Source of the DNA: an uncultured Pseudomonadales bacterium | Lineage (GTDB): Bacteria > Pseudomonadota > Gammaproteobacteria > Pseudomonadales > Azotimanducaceae | Reading direction: 5' to 3' | Length of the DNA stretch: 64,000 nt | Assembly: GCA_938036875.1 (NCBI GenBank) | Contig: CALHVX010000029.1 | Location: forward strand, 27,681 to 91,680 | Part shown: piece after piece, positions 28,398-39,000 of the stretch | How the letters are laid out: the number at the start of each line of letters is the position of its first letter | How positions within the stretch are numbered: the stretch's first letter is position 1 | The notes under the pieces: model-generated | The model's input: the letters and a program-made list of their open reading frames with translations, nothing else | The model's database searches: none | Told to the model about the DNA's origin: nothing | Made by a program: the position numbers and the translations under genes

Positions 28398-29759
28398 TTA
28401 GGCTCGACGTGATAGCCGCTTACGCGCATGGTCGCTGATACGCTGGCGTAGGTGCGCAACCGTTTGCCCCGTTAGCACGCTCATGCCTTCGTCTTTAACC
28501 TCACCACCCAACTCAGCGGCCAAGGTGCGAACTACATGCACCATGTCATCTAAGGTTGCTAAGGGATCTTCAGGCCCCGGCAGCTGCAAAAAGAAGCTCA
28601 AGCCGCGACTGCTGAAGTTTTCTAGGTCAGCCAAGTCAAAGACACCGGGCTCCACCGCATTAGCAACACTGTAGTTACGCGCCTTGGTCATGGGGTCCAC
28701 CCGATGAAAAATATTCATCGCGCCAAACTTCAAACCCTGGGCTCGTAACATATCAACCAACGCTGGCCCCGTATACTCAGTTCCGGGAGGCGCCAAAAGG
28801 TGCAATACAATAAGCTCATCAACGGGCGCCGCATCTCGTGCCGCTTGCGCCGCCTCGCGCTCGGCAAGCTCTGCTGCCTCTTTGGCTGCGGCCTCTTGGG
28901 CAGCAACTTTAGCTGCCGCCGCAGCCGCCGTTTGCAACGCCTCTTCTCGAGCGGCTTCTTTAGCCGCCACCTTAGCGGCCTCTCGCGCCGCTTGAAATGC
29001 CTGCGCTTTGGCTTTGGCTTTCTCTGCTACTTTGCCGCGAACGGTATCTCGGGCAACAGACTCACGGGCGCTCAAACGACGCTGGGGTCCTTCGAACACC
29101 GAAGTTGCTTGGCGCTGAGCCCGCAGTTGCTGCTTCGCCTTCGCGGCATCTGCTGCACTATTCGGTGTTGCCAGCACTTCGGGCAACGGATCGTTAGCCG
29201 AAGGTTGGAGCGGTTCACCGACAATGGGGGAATTAGGCAAGATCACTTCCGCAACTCGGGCTGCCGCGGGCTCTACGCTAGGTGTTGTCGTCGGTGTTAC
29301 AGGTGCCGGGGGTTCTGTTGGTGCGGGTTCAACCGCGCCTTCAGTGCGGGCACTAAACAGGTCTGGCTCTTTGGGCTGTGGATCCCGGGCACGCTCATAA
29401 CGTTGGCGAGCAGGCACATCCGTTCCAAGCAGCTCACGGTCTGCGGCAGCGCGAGGAGACTGACCCGGCTCAAGCAATACAGGTACACCCGCATACTCAT
29501 CATCGGGTGCAGACACATCCGCTAGCGCTGAAGCAAGCAAATCACCTTGCTGGGGAGGCACTCGACGCCCGCCACCGTTAGGCAGCTCACCACGAAACCG
29601 GTTTAAATCGTCGTTGCTGTCACTACCAGCCAACAAGTCGGGCACGATATCTAGGCGTAACGGCTCAGCGCGATTACGCCAAGCTATCCAGAAACCATGA
29701 GCAACCACAGCAGCAATAAGCATGCCGCCAGCAATCAATATAAAATCTTTAATATCCAC
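28398..29759 (-). CDS. zipA: Cell division protein ZipA
   Basis: Membrane-anchored FtsZ tether of the divisome. GTG at 29759 follows a perfect AGGAGG seven bases upstream, giving 453 residues that start MDIKDFILIAGGMLIAAVV, the single N-terminal membrane helix. The C-terminal FtsZ-binding domain runs from about VDELIVLHLLAPPG to the end. The linker is unusual: after a Pro/Thr/Glu-rich part it carries about 70 residues of Ala/Lys/Glu/Arg-rich heptads (KAKAKAQAFQAAREAAKVAA and onward), like the TolA central helix, rather than the usual Pro/Gln-rich flexible linker. Confidence 0.92.
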   Translation of the reverse strand: MDIKDFILIAGGMLIAAVVAHGFWIAWRNRAEPLRLDIVPDLLAGSDSNDDLNRFRGELPNGGGRRVPPQQGDLLASALADVSAPDDEYAGVPVLLEPGQSPRAAADRELLGTDVPARQRYERARDPQPKEPDLFSARTEGAVEPAPTEPPAPVTPTTTPSVEPAAARVAEVILPNSPIVGEPLQPSANDPLPEVLATPNSAADAAKAKQQLRAQRQATSVFEGPQRRLSARESVARDTVRGKVAEKAKAKAQAFQAAREAAKVAAKEAAREEALQTAAAAAAKVAAQEAAAKEAAELAEREAAQAARDAAPVDELIVLHLLAPPGTEYTGPALVDMLRAQGLKFGAMNIFHRVDPMTKARNYSVANAVEPGVFDLADLENFSSRGLSFFLQLPGPEDPLATLDDMVHVVRTLAAELGGEVKDEGMSVLTGQTVAHLRQRISDHARKRLSRRA

Positions 29760-29800
29760 GAAGTTTCCTCCTGGGTGGAACATCAGTGGAGCAACGCTTG

Positions 29801-29839
29801 CACAACAAACATTAACCTTGAGGGTTAACCTTTGTTGTG
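29801..29839. promoter_or_regulatory. Long imperfect palindrome between smc and zipA
   Basis: CACAACAAA (29801-29809) pairs with TTTGTTGTG (29831-29839), and inside it TTAACC (29812-29817) pairs with GGTTAA (29823-29828), leaving a TTGAG loop and one 2x2 internal mismatch. That is 15 paired bases in 39. It lies 42 bases upstream of the zipA start in a 153-bp gap. No U-tract follows in the transcribed direction, so an attenuator, processing site or protein operator is more likely than a terminator. Confidence 0.55.
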
Positions 29840-29912
29840 GACCCCGTTGATCCGGTTCTCACACTAAAGCTCTGCAAGCATCCACGCCTATCGTTCAATA
29901 GAAAGTGTGACC

Positions 29913-32900
29913 TTACATGGCAGCCATGGCTGCAGCTTCCTCCACGTCTACGGACACCAGTCGCGATACCCCAGGCTCTTGCATGGTGACACCCATTAAA
30001 TGGTCTGCCATTTCCATCGTGAGCTTGTTGTGGGTAATCACAACAAATTGCACATCCGCGGACATTTCCCGAATTAAATCTGCAAAACGCATGACGTTGC
30101 TGTCATCTAACGGCGCGTCAACCTCATCCAGCATACAAACTGGACTGGGGTTTAGGTGGAATATGGCAAAAACCAAAGCCACCGCCGTCATTGCCTTCTC
30201 ACCGCCCGAAAGCAGATGAATGCTGGCATTACGTTTCCCCGGTGGTTGCGCCATAAGCGTTACCCCGGTATCTAGCAGATCCTCCCCTGTGAGTTCCAAG
30301 TAGGCGTGTCCACCGCCGAACACTTTAGGGAAAAGTTCTCCCAAACGGGTGTTCACCGTTTCAAACGTGTCTTTAAAGCGGGACCGTGTTTCGCGATCAA
30401 TCTTACGTATCGCGGTTAACAAGGTATCCAACGCCTCCTCCAGATCTTCGTTTTGCTGATCTAGATAGACCTTACGTTCTGACTGCGTGGTGTACTCTTC
30501 AATAGCAGCCAAATTGATCGGACCTAAGCGCGTGATGCGTCGGTCCATCTTTGCCAACTGCTCTTCCCAGTCAAGGGCAGTTGCCTCTTGTGGCAGCTCT
30601 GCACGCACGACATCGGCATCTAAGCCCGTGCTTGCGATCTGCTCTTTAATATTTTCTTCGTTCACCACCAAACTTTGGCGTTCTAAACGGGCGCCTTCTA
30701 GCGCGGTGCGAACGTCGTTGACGCGTCGCTCTGCACCGCTACGCTCACCATCTAGTTTACGGATGCTTGCTTCTGCCTCTTCCATCGAGGTCCGCACCGA
30801 GGTGAGCTGCTGCTCGACCTCTAACCGTGAACTTAGCTTTTGCTCAAGATCATTCTGCAATTCAGGCAGCGGCATTTGACTAGCCGCAATACCCTTCTCA
30901 ATATTTTCTAGTTGCTCAGCCAAGCTTTCTTGCTGGTCCTGCAAACGCTTACGAGCCGTTTGGCTGGCACTGAGTCGCGAGGTTAAATTTTGCTGCTCAA
31001 CGTTCAGCTGATGGTATTCATCACGACTGGTCCGCGCTTGCTCGCGCAACCCACTCACCGACTGCTCCGCTTGCTCACGCTGGCTGGACAGCACTTCGCG
31101 CTGAGCGCTCAACAACTCACGCTGCTGCTCCGCGGCGCCAAGGGCTTCGCGTGCCTGTTCAAGCTCTAGGGTTTCGGTTTCGATCTGGCCATCAAGGTCG
31201 GCTTTTTCAAGCGCCACGCGCGCAGCCCGAGCTTCGGCTTCTTCTTGCTGCACTCGGCGCACCCCGTGGGCCGCCTTTAACTCACCTAACTCAGCGGTGA
31301 CCCGAGTAACCAGCGACTGCAATGTCTCGCGACGTTGCTCTTCACCCTCAACCGCATCACGGGCTTCGATCACGTGACGCTCAAGTTCAGCCAACTGGCT
31401 TTCTGATTCGTCTAGCTCAACGGCCAACACATCGATCTGTTTGCCACGCTCAATAATGCCGGTCGCATCTTGCTCGCCAGCGATGCGGCGAATCCAGGTA
31501 GCACCGATCCACAAACCGCTACGCGTGACAATACTTTGGCCCGCTTGCAACTCGCTGCGCACGCCAAGTGCTACGGCTGCGGATTCCGCTGCAAACACAT
31601 CGTGCAATAACTGGGTGATACGAATGCCCGATTCACGTACCAAGCTGGCTAAGGTTGGTAGCGATCCCGGGGTGGCAACGTTCGCCACAAAACCACTGGT
31701 TTCATCGGCGCCGTTTTCGACCAAGGTAACGCTGCCACTGGATAGGCTCTGCAACGCATCGCTATAGTGCGCCGCATCGTTAACACGCAGGCCTTGCAGG
31801 TAGGGGCCTAAAACCACCTCTACCGCTTGCTCCCAGCCTGGCACTACCGCCAAACCTTCTCCCACACGCCCAGCGGAATCTAGATGTTGATCTTCCATCC
31901 AGGCTTGAGCCGCTGAATCATCGCCGCGACCTAGAGCGGCCTGTTGTACGGCCTGCAAACTTGCCAATTCGTGGCGCAAGTTCTGGACAACGTTGCGTGC
32001 CTCTTCACGAGCCTGTTCGCGTCGCAACACTTCTTCTCGCGCTGCAGCCAGCGCCTTCATGCTGGTGTCGATATCGCTCTCAGCGGTACGCGACTCGTGC
32101 TCTTTTTGCTGCATCTCCGACGCTAACGAGTCCATCTGCCCAAGCGGCAAGATGGGCATGGTGTCCGCGTCGCTTTCAAGCTGGGCATAGCGCCCACGCA
32201 GGCGCTGCAACAATTGGCCAAGGTGCTCTATCCGAGAGGCTTGGACCTGAGCATTGCGATCGGTTTCGCCCGCTTCAGTGTTGAAGCTTTCCCAGCGTGC
32301 TTGCAGACTTTGATGCTCTTGCTCTAAATCTCGCAACCGCTGGGTATTTTCGGCATCCGCCGCCGCGGCTTCTTCCAGCGCCGGCGCTATGGCTTCCTGC
32401 GCAGCCGTGAGCTCAACAATTTGCTCATCGTCTAGTTTGATCTGACGTGCTGACTCCGCATTTCGCGCTTGTGCCGTTTGCAGGTCAATCTCGAGCTGGC
32501 GAACCCGCTCGGTGTTAAATTGGATCGCTTCTTCTGCCCGAGCAATGTCTGCACCCAACGCGTAGTACTGGCCTTGCACCTTGTTGAACTCGTCCGAGCG
32601 CTCGGTGTAACTCTGCCGCGCTGCTTCGATTTGGGTATCAATGGTGCGCTGCTCAGCCTGGGCGCGTTCTAACCCCACCTCTTGCTCAGCCACCAAGGTT
32701 TGCATCTCGCCCAGCTTTTCGCTCAGCTCTTTGTGGCGGATGCTGTAGAGCTGGGCGGTGAGCGTTGTCTCTTCCGCTTTGAGCGTTTGGTACTTCTCCG
32801 CGGCGTTGGCTTGCCGCTGCAGACGTTCGAGCTGTTTGCCAAGCTCTTCACGTATATCGTTGATACGCTCCAAATTTTCGCGCGTATGCTTAATTCGATT

Positions 32901-33443
32901 TTCGGTTTCGCGACGGCGCTCTTTGTACTTGGAGATGCCGGCGGCTTCTTCGAGATGACCACGTAGCTCTTCCGGCTTGGCTTCAACCAATTGGCTGATC
33001 ATGCCCTGCTCGATAATGGAGTAGCTGCGAGGACCAAAGCCGGTCCCTAAAAAGACGTCCAAGATATCTCGACGACGACACTTGCTGCCGTTTAAGAAAT
33101 AGGTGGATACCGCCTCGCGGTTTACTTGTCGGCGAATGGCCAACTCAGCGTAAGCGGCGTACTCACCACCAACCCGACCATCGCTGTTATCAAACAGCAG
33201 CTCAATGCTGGCCTGACTGGTTGGCTTGCGGGAATTTGAACCGTTGAAAATGACATCCGTGATGCTCTCACCACGCAAGTTCTTGGCAGAGCTTTCCCCC
33301 ATCACCCAACGCACAGCGTCGATGATGTTGGACTTGCCGCAACCGTTTGGTCCCACAACCGCACAGCGATTGCCCGGGAAGATAACGGTCGTTGGGTCAA
33401 CGAACGACTTAAAACCGGCGAGCTTGATTTGCTTTAGACGCAC
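29913..33443 (-). CDS. smc: Chromosome segregation ATPase SMC
   Basis: Structural maintenance of chromosomes protein that forms the SMC-ScpAB condensin. The 1176 residues include Walker [10 protein letters not shown] (Lys37), a first long coiled coil, a hinge around [20 protein letters not shown], a returning coiled coil, the ABC signature [11 protein letters not shown] and Walker [14 protein letters not shown]. It opens [18 protein letters not shown] from a GTG at 33443; the ribosome site is weak. It heads the smc-zipA-ligA run seen in Pseudomonas. Confidence 0.97.
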   Translation of the reverse strand: MRLKQIKLAGFKSFVDPTTVIFPGNRCAVVGPNGCGKSNIIDAVRWVMGESSAKNLRGESITDVIFNGSNSRKPTSQASIELLFDNSDGRVGGEYAAYAELAIRRQVNREAVSTYFLNGSKCRRRDILDVFLGTGFGPRSYSIIEQGMISQLVEAKPEELRGHLEEAAGISKYKERRRETENRIKHTRENLERINDIREELGKQLERLQRQANAAEKYQTLKAEETTLTAQLYSIRHKELSEKLGEMQTLVAEQEVGLERAQAEQRTIDTQIEAARQSYTERSDEFNKVQGQYYALGADIARAEEAIQFNTERVRQLEIDLQTAQARNAESARQIKLDDEQIVELTAAQEAIAPALEEAAAADAENTQRLRDLEQEHQSLQARWESFNTEAGETDRNAQVQASRIEHLGQLLQRLRGRYAQLESDADTMPILPLGQMDSLASEMQQKEHESRTAESDIDTSMKALAAAREEVLRREQAREEARNVVQNLRHELASLQAVQQAALGRGDDSAAQAWMEDQHLDSAGRVGEGLAVVPGWEQAVEVVLGPYLQGLRVNDAAHYSDALQSLSSGSVTLVENGADETSGFVANVATPGSLPTLASLVRESGIRITQLLHDVFAAESAAVALGVRSELQAGQSIVTRSGLWIGATWIRRIAGEQDATGIIERGKQIDVLAVELDESESQLAELERHVIEARDAVEGEEQRRETLQSLVTRVTAELGELKAAHGVRRVQQEEAEARAARVALEKADLDGQIETETLELEQAREALGAAEQQRELLSAQREVLSSQREQAEQSVSGLREQARTSRDEYHQLNVEQQNLTSRLSASQTARKRLQDQQESLAEQLENIEKGIAASQMPLPELQNDLEQKLSSRLEVEQQLTSVRTSMEEAEASIRKLDGERSGAERRVNDVRTALEGARLERQSLVVNEENIKEQIASTGLDADVVRAELPQEATALDWEEQLAKMDRRITRLGPINLAAIEEYTTQSERKVYLDQQNEDLEEALDTLLTAIRKIDRETRSRFKDTFETVNTRLGELFPKVFGGGHAYLELTGEDLLDTGVTLMAQPPGKRNASIHLLSGGEKAMTAVALVFAIFHLNPSPVCMLDEVDAPLDDSNVMRFADLIREMSADVQFVVITHNKLTMEMADHLMGVTMQEPGVSRLVSVDVEEAAAMAAM

Positions 33444-33822
33444 TAGCGGATGCGCCCACTGGAGATCAGGGTAGCAACAGGCATAGCAATAGGAGCGCTA
33501 ACAAAAATGCCAGCGAGCGGTGCTTGGAAAAACATAGTGTCGTTATGAAATCGCATCAAACTGTTGAGGCGAAACTACCGTCGCAGGAAAACCACAGTCT
33601 AATGCAAATATTGCAGTCACGTCACATAGAAAACGTGATTTTTTTGCCTATCTTCTGCCAATCTTCGCCTCAACAGGCTTTGGCCGGGGCTACCGCGCGC
33701 TAACTCCGATATACGCAGGCTAACCTACGCCAAATCTAACCCTTGTGGGTTGCGTCTCAGCGAGCAAGATCTGTGTTGACTTGCTTGTTACCCGCCGGGA
33801 TCTAACGCCGACAGCCCCTTCT
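33444..33822. other. Non-coding stretch with nested inverted repeats
   Basis: No gene is supported here. A perfect 13-bp inverted repeat, CTGTTGAGGCGAA (33561-33573) and TTCGCCTCAACAG (33664-33676), encloses 90 bases. Inside lie TGCAA-ATA-TTGCA (33602-33614) and TCACGT/ACGTGA (33616-33621 with 33632-33637). The last stem is followed on the forward strand by seven T. A further AACCC-TTGT-GGGTT hairpin (33738-33751) could weakly end the regulator transcript. The smc promoter should also be in this stretch. A forward-strand small RNA is possible. Confidence 0.5.
33616..33644 (+). terminator. Possible intrinsic terminator, forward strand
   Basis: A 6-bp stem TCACGT/ACGTGA with a 10-base loop is followed by TTTTTTT (33638-33644). 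Both flanking genes are on the reverse strand, so no known forward transcript ends here. Either an unannotated small RNA ends at this point or the match is chance. Confidence 0.35.
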
Positions 33823-34476
33823 CTAGGCCGCTTTAGGACAAACGGCCGCCAACTGGAGTTCACGTGCGGTGTAGGCCGCCGCCAACTCTTCAACGCGACT
33901 CCCATCCCTAGCAACCATGGCATCAAACAATGCCCGGTGATAACGCAACAGATCCCGCCCATCATAGTCTGGATGCTGCGCGGCGAGATAACCCAAGCGC
34001 AACCGGACAGGGACCAACGAGCGCATCACCACACCCAAAAAGTAGTCGGGCACATTGGCTAGACAAGCATCAAGAAAATCGCCCAAGGCCGAAAGCTGTG
34101 CGTCCAGCGCAGGCCCAGCCAGCGCTGACTCCATCTTCATCAAAGCCCCTTCCAAAGGGACAAAGTCTGCATTGGAACGCGCCGCTAAAGACTTAAACAA
34201 CCTTAGTTGAAGTGGACCATAAACTTCTGAAAACTCGATAATTTTCTCTTTATCAAACTGGCTAACCACCGCACCGCGGCGAGGCAAAATATCGACTAGG
34301 TGCCGGCCTTCCAAGACCAACAGAGCCTCGCGCACCGAGCCTCTAGAGACGCTCAAAGACTTGGCCAAACTCATTTCTTGTATACGACTTCCGGCGGGTC
34401 TCACGGCGGTGATGATCTCGCCAGCCAAGTGATCGGCCACTTGCTCAGTAATACTTTGGGCAGGTTTAAATTGCAT
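33823..34476 (-). CDS. GntR/FCD-family transcription regulator
   Basis: A 217-residue regulator with an N-terminal winged helix (ITEQVADHLAGEIITAVRPA then LAKSLSVSRGSVREALLVLE) and a C-terminal helical FCD ligand-binding domain. ATG at 34476 is chosen because GGAG lies six bases upstream; an ATG at 34488 would add four residues without a ribosome site. Pseudomonas also has a GntR-type gene upstream of smc, so this is conserved synteny. Ligand and targets are unknown; FCD proteins usually bind small acids. Confidence 0.88.
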   Translation of the reverse strand: MQFKPAQSITEQVADHLAGEIITAVRPAGSRIQEMSLAKSLSVSRGSVREALLVLEGRHLVDILPRRGAVVSQFDKEKIIEFSEVYGPLQLRLFKSLAARSNADFVPLEGALMKMESALAGPALDAQLSALGDFLDACLANVPDYFLGVVMRSLVPVRLRLGYLAAQHPDYDGRDLLRYHRALFDAMVARDGSRVEELAAAYTARELQLAAVCPKAA

Positions 34477-34492
34477 AACAAGCTCCATATAA

Positions 34493-34507
34493 AACGCCCT
34501 GGGCGTT
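34493..34507 (-). promoter_or_regulatory. Palindrome upstream of the GntR-type gene
   Basis: AACGCCC-T-GGGCGTT is a 15-bp palindrome 17-31 bases upstream of the regulator start. It may be an autoregulatory operator. Read on the reverse strand it is GC-rich and followed by TTATAT, so it could instead be a weak terminator for the ccm operon, which ends at 34645. Confidence 0.45.
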
Positions 34508-34644
34508 CAGGACAAAACAGTCACTGTAGGAAAGTTGGACCAGCGCTAGCCTCCAAGGTTCCTGATTTGCGAAGAATTACTTACGCGGTTGCCCTGCTTG
34601 CCCGCAGCCTTTGCCCTATAGCAGCAGAGCTTAGTGAGGGGAAA

Positions 34645-35904
34645 TTAGTGCGGGGAAACAGGTGCCGCCGTGGGGGGCGACAAGGTAGCTATCAAGGGTT
34701 CGGAGCTTGGCTTGGCACCATTTACGGACCCATCTGCGGACCCATCTAACGTCAGGGGCTCGGACTGCCATTGCCAATCTTCAGGCCGCGCTTGAACCCC
34801 GCCGGAGCGACTCAAGCGGACGAGGACTTCAAATTCACCCGCATTCGACAATGGGTTTGCTGGATTCATGCTCACCGCATCGTCCAAACGCACCGCGCCC
34901 GGGTAGTCAGGTCCAGGCCGCCTGACCACAGCAAAAGGCATACCACCCCCAACCGGCCGCGCGATCACAAACAGGGTGGCTTGGGCTGGTGCAGCCGCTA
35001 AGCCCTCGATGCGGATATCCACCCCGGGGCCTTGCGTACCCAAGCGTTCACGAGCCTGCTCCAAACCGACCTGCAAGGTAGCCCGCTGAGCTGGACTCAA
35101 CCGACCCGACAAGGCTCTATTCAACACGCTCACCGCTTGCTTGTAGTCACCAAGCCGGAAGGCATCCATCGCCAATATCTCTAGGATAAACGGGTGGTTA
35201 GGCGCCTTCTCTAATACTCTTTTGACAATTTTTTGAGAGCCCTCATCAAGCTTGCCGCGCGCGGCTAAGTAGCGTGCTTGCAGCCAGTACAAATCCAAAT
35301 TCACATCCGCAGCCTGACCTTGGGCCAGTGCCACCCCGTGTGCTTGGGCAAAGGCTTGAGCTGCCGGCTCGAAGCGTTGAGCCCGCAAATGTACATGCCC
35401 TAGTAAGTACCAACTCTGCTGGTCATCCGGCTTGGCCGCCACCCGTTGCTCTAAGGTTCGCTGCCAAGCGGTCAGCTGGGTTGGCTCAACATCCTGTTGC
35501 CGCAATATGCCGCTGGTTGCCCCCAATGCATCCGCTTGCGGCTCGCCAATGCCGAGGTAAAGTCCGGCAACCCCCACAGAAAACAGCAAGGCAAAACTCA
35601 GCTGCCAACCTCGGCCGAATGAAGTGACGGCAGGCTCAGGCGCTGCCACCGAGGCCGATGGCGCACCTTGATCCTCGAGCAACGCTAAGCCCAGCTCGCT
35701 GACCGCTTCTGCATGCGCAGATTCGTTCAGCAAGCCCAAAGCCAACTCCGCGTCTAACTCTTGCAATCGTTGTTGATACAGGGCTCGACCCGTCGCCTCT
35801 CGGCTGGGCTGAGATAGGGATGTTCGGCTGGGCTGCCGAAACGCCACCAAGACGAACCCCAAACCCAACAGGCCAACCAACAACAATGGCAACAAAATAG
35901 ACAT
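34645..35904 (-). CDS. ccmI: Cytochrome c maturation protein CcmI (TPR)
   Basis: Inner-membrane protein that presents apocytochrome c to the CcmFH heme-ligation complex. The 419 residues have two membrane helices (residues about 3-20 and 102-120) with a short cytoplasmic loop between them (ALYQQRLQELDAELALGLL), then a periplasmic TPR domain (QQSWYLLGHVHLRAQRFEPAAQAFAQA and following repeats) and a C-terminal beta-type domain. The ATG at 35904 is only five bases after the ccmH stop, with GGAG touching it, so translation is probably coupled. It is the last gene of the ccm operon. Confidence 0.9.
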   Translation of the reverse strand: MSILLPLLLVGLLGLGFVLVAFRQPSRTSLSQPSREATGRALYQQRLQELDAELALGLLNESAHAEAVSELGLALLEDQGAPSASVAAPEPAVTSFGRGWQLSFALLFSVGVAGLYLGIGEPQADALGATSGILRQQDVEPTQLTAWQRTLEQRVAAKPDDQQSWYLLGHVHLRAQRFEPAAQAFAQAHGVALAQGQAADVNLDLYWLQARYLAARGKLDEGSQKIVKRVLEKAPNHPFILEILAMDAFRLGDYKQAVSVLNRALSGRLSPAQRATLQVGLEQARERLGTQGPGVDIRIEGLAAAPAQATLFVIARPVGGGMPFAVVRRPGPDYPGAVRLDDAVSMNPANPLSNAGEFEVLVRLSRSGGVQARPEDWQWQSEPLTLDGSADGSVNGAKPSSEPLIATLSPPTAAPVSPH

Positions 35905-35909
35905 CTCCG

Positions 35910-36413
35910 TTAGGAAGCCGGTGGCTCTTGCTTAGGTGACTGATCACGGGCGTCGGTCGTCGCTAGCACCTTAGCCAGCTGCGCCTCATCCAAGGTCTGG
36001 ACCTGAGCCCGCTTGGCACGACCAACGGTTCGCCACACCACAAAGAGCGCAATCAGTAAGAACACCAAAGGCCCAAGCCATAGAACATAGGTCGACGGTT
36101 TGAAGGGAGGGTTGTACAAGACAAAGTCGCCATAGCGAGCCTGCAGGTAATCACGCACTTGCTGATCGCTATTGCCTTCGCGCAGCAAGCGCGCCACCGC
36201 ACGTCGCAGATCCACCGCAATCGGTGAATCGGACCCCTTCAAATTGGTGTTTAGACATTTGGGGCAACGAAACTCTGCAATCAAGGCCTGATAGCGGCTG
36301 GACATCTCGGCATCAGCGAACTGCTCAGCTTGCACAGGGCTTGCGCCATTCAGAGCACCGCTCAACATCAGGCTCAATAATCCCACCAGCCACGGCCCTA
36401 GCAAGCCTTTCAC
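35910..36413 (-). CDS. ccmH: Cytochrome c maturation protein CcmH
   Basis: A 167-residue membrane-bound thiol protein that reduces apocytochrome c. It has a signal/anchor at the N-terminus, the redox motif FRCPKC (Cys50, Cys53) and a second membrane helix ([19 protein letters not shown]). This is the short CcmH/CcmL form, with the TPR part encoded separately as ccmI. Its GTG start overlaps the ccmG stop (GTGA), showing tight coupling. Confidence 0.94.
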   Translation of the reverse strand: MKGLLGPWLVGLLSLMLSGALNGASPVQAEQFADAEMSSRYQALIAEFRCPKCLNTNLKGSDSPIAVDLRRAVARLLREGNSDQQVRDYLQARYGDFVLYNPPFKPSTYVLWLGPLVFLLIALFVVWRTVGRAKRAQVQTLDEAQLAKVLATTDARDQSPKQEPPAS

Positions 36414-36985
36414 GGGCTAACCCCAGCACTCATGGCTTCTAGTTGCAGCAAGCGCGGCTGCAGCTCATCGCGCCAAATACGCGGATTCACATCACCCACC
36501 CGCTTGTAGACGATGGTGCCTTGCGCATCTAGCAAGAAGGTTTCTGGCGCACCATAAACCCCGAGCTCCACACCAATGGCTCCATCCACGTCAAACAGGT
36601 TCAGTGCATAGGGGTCACCATACTGGGCAAGCCAAGCTTTCGCCTTTAGTGCGTCGTCTTTGTAGTTGAGGCCGACAATGCGAATACCATATTCGCGGTT
36701 GATCCGAACCAACTCCGCATGCTCCGCTAAACAGGTTGGACACCAGGTGGCCCAAACGTTGACCAAAACCGGCTCACCCAGCAGTACCTCGCGACCAACG
36801 AGCGCCGCATTGGTGGCGCCATCGGGCCCAACATCCGCCAGGCGCGGCGCAGAGAATTCAGGAAACGGTTTGTTCAACAGCGCTGAAGGCAGCTCGTGAG
36901 GATCGTTGAGCTTAAAGCCCGCGTAGCCAAAACCTATGATGACCAAGAACAAACCTAAAGGAACAAACAAACTCGCGCGACTCAT
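36410..36985 (-). CDS. ccmG: Thiol:disulfide oxidoreductase CcmG/DsbE
   Basis: A periplasmic thioredoxin-fold protein, membrane-anchored at the N-terminus ([18 protein letters not shown]), that keeps CcmH and apocytochrome c reduced. The 191 residues include the active site WATWCPTC (Cys82, Cys85) and the family's [11 protein letters not shown] cis-Pro segment. It overlaps ccmF by ATGA at its start and ccmH by GTGA at its end. Confidence 0.95.
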   Translation of the reverse strand: MSRASLFVPLGLFLVIIGFGYAGFKLNDPHELPSALLNKPFPEFSAPRLADVGPDGATNAALVGREVLLGEPVLVNVWATWCPTCLAEHAELVRINREYGIRIVGLNYKDDALKAKAWLAQYGDPYALNLFDVDGAIGVELGVYGAPETFLLDAQGTIVYKRVGDVNPRIWRDELQPRLLQLEAMSAGVSP

Positions 36986-39000
36986 GCTTGGCCCGACCTG
37001 CCAACCACCAAGGTTTCACCCGGCGCTGTATCCTCGGCCACAGCAACCACCCGACGCCTGCGGTAACGCGCATCGGTCACCGCCAGCACGCCGCCCGCAG
37101 CCATAAGCAACGCGCCAAGCCAAAGCCAACGAACAAAAGGCTTAACCTGAATGCGCAGCGCCCAAGCGCCGCCGTCCAACGGCTCACCCAAAGAGACAAA
37201 CACATCACGCAACAAACCCGCATCGATGGATGCTTCGGTCATGATGTTGCCACCGGCCATGTAACGCCGCTTTTCAGGCAACAACGTAAAGGCGTCATCC
37301 GATGCGCCAGCTCCCTGTACCACCTCACCGGTAGGCGCAGGTTGGACCAACACCCGGCCGCGCTGGGCGATGTAGTTTGGCCCCCGCTCTTCGGTGACGC
37401 CAACAAACTGGAATTGGTAACCGGACACAACAAGCTTCTCGCCGGGCTGCATCGGCAGGTCGCGTTCCACCGTTAGCTGGGAGGCCATGCCAACCCCAAT
37501 CAAAGTGACCGCAAACCCCATATGCGCCACCAACATACCGAGATAACCACCGGGCGGCACGCCGCGCGTGTTGCGCAGACGCCGAGCTAAATCCACCAGG
37601 TGGCTTAAGATTATCCACAGCCCTAAGGCCACGGTGAGCACAACGCGTACATCCACCGCGCCTAACCACATCAGGGGCAAGAGCACACCCAAACCAACGC
37701 TGATGGCACCTATCCAGAGCACACGATTCGCGAGCAGAGAAAACGACGTGCGCTTCCAACGCAGCATGGGTGCAAAACCTAAGGCCACCGCAAGCAAGCC
37801 CATCAGGGGAACAAAACCAAAGTTAAAGTACGGCACACCTACCGAAATTTTGTCGCCACCGGTTACCGCCTCATAAGCTAACGGGAACAAGGTGCCCACC
37901 AACACCAATCCAACAGCGCAAACCAACAGCACGTTGTTGAGCAGAACAAAGGCTTCGCGACTCAACCAGGCGTAAGTAGCCGCCGAGGTAATCACCGAGG
38001 CGCGCAACGCGTAGAGAATCAAGGAGCCACCCACCACTAGCGCTAAAAAGGCCAAGATAAACAAGCCACGTTCCGGATCGACCGCAAAGGCGTGAACCGA
38101 GGTGAGGACACCCGATCGAACAATGAAGGCTCCCAATAAACTTAGCGTGAAGGTGCTTAGGGCCAGCAACACTGTCCAGCTTTTAAAGGTGCCGCGTTTC
38201 TCGGTCACGGCCAACGAGTGCACCAAGGCCGTGCCCATTAGCCATGGCATAAAGGAGGCATTTTCAACCGGATCCCAAAACCACCAACCGCCCCAGCCTA
38301 GCTCGTAGTAAGCCCACCAACTGCCAAGCGCTATACCTACCGTTAGAAAGGCCCAGGCGGTGTTGGTCCAAGGTCGTGACCAGCGCGCCCAAGCCGTATC
38401 AAGCCGGCCACTGAGCAACGCCGCCACAGCAAAAGCAAAGGCAACGGAAAAACCCACATAACCGATGTACAACATAGGCGGGTGGATGATCAAACCAATA
38501 TCCTGCAACAGCGGGTTTAGATCCGAGCCTTGAGTTGGCGTCAGCGGCAATAGACGTTCAAACGGGTTGCTGGTAAAAATTAAAAAGCTTAAGAAGCCGA
38601 CGTTTAACAGCCCCATCACACCAAGCACCCGGGCCCGGTAGGACAACGATAGGTGGGCACCCGTCAATGCAACCGCTAAGGTCCAAACCGTGGTGACCAA
38701 GATCCAGAGCAAAAAGGAGCCTTCGTGAGCCCCCCACACCGCGCTGACCTTAAAGTACCAAGGCAGGAGTGTGTTTGAGTTACGCGCAACATAAGCAACA
38801 GAAAAATCATCCGTGGCGAACGCATGGACCAGCACCCCAAAGGCCAAGGCGCAAAACACAAACTGCCCCACAACTAAACTGCCACAGGCATTCATCAGGC
38901 GGGGTTGTTGCAACCCGGCGCCCGCCAACCCAGCCACCGCCAACAGGCAAGCCAACAGCAAGCCAACAATAGTGCAAAGCAGCCCTAACTCAACAATCAT
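36982..39000 (-). CDS. ccmF: Heme lyase subunit CcmF
   Basis: Large polytopic inner-membrane protein that receives heme from holo-CcmE and attaches it to apocytochrome c. The 672 residues contain many membrane helices and the tryptophan-rich WWD heme-binding motif [14 protein letters not shown], with conserved His nearby in the family. It overlaps ccmE and ccmG by four bases each. The length is normal for CcmF. Confidence 0.96.
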   Translation of the reverse strand: MIVELGLLCTIVGLLLACLLAVAGLAGAGLQQPRLMNACGSLVVGQFVFCALAFGVLVHAFATDDFSVAYVARNSNTLLPWYFKVSAVWGAHEGSFLLWILVTTVWTLAVALTGAHLSLSYRARVLGVMGLLNVGFLSFLIFTSNPFERLLPLTPTQGSDLNPLLQDIGLIIHPPMLYIGYVGFSVAFAFAVAALLSGRLDTAWARWSRPWTNTAWAFLTVGIALGSWWAYYELGWGGWWFWDPVENASFMPWLMGTALVHSLAVTEKRGTFKSWTVLLALSTFTLSLLGAFIVRSGVLTSVHAFAVDPERGLFILAFLALVVGGSLILYALRASVITSAATYAWLSREAFVLLNNVLLVCAVGLVLVGTLFPLAYEAVTGGDKISVGVPYFNFGFVPLMGLLAVALGFAPMLRWKRTSFSLLANRVLWIGAISVGLGVLLPLMWLGAVDVRVVLTVALGLWIILSHLVDLARRLRNTRGVPPGGYLGMLVAHMGFAVTLIGVGMASQLTVERDLPMQPGEKLVVSGYQFQFVGVTEERGPNYIAQRGRVLVQPAPTGEVVQGAGASDDAFTLLPEKRRYMAGGNIMTEASIDAGLLRDVFVSLGEPLDGGAWALRIQVKPFVRWLWLGALLMAAGGVLAVTDARYRRRRVVAVAEDTAPGETLVVGRSGQA

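Noticed and set aside
28800..29525. Forward 241-codon open frame antisense to zipA
   Set aside because: It arises from the complement of the Ala/Lys/Glu heptads in the ZipA linker; the Arg/Leu/Cys/Ser-rich product matches nothing and lacks a ribosome site.
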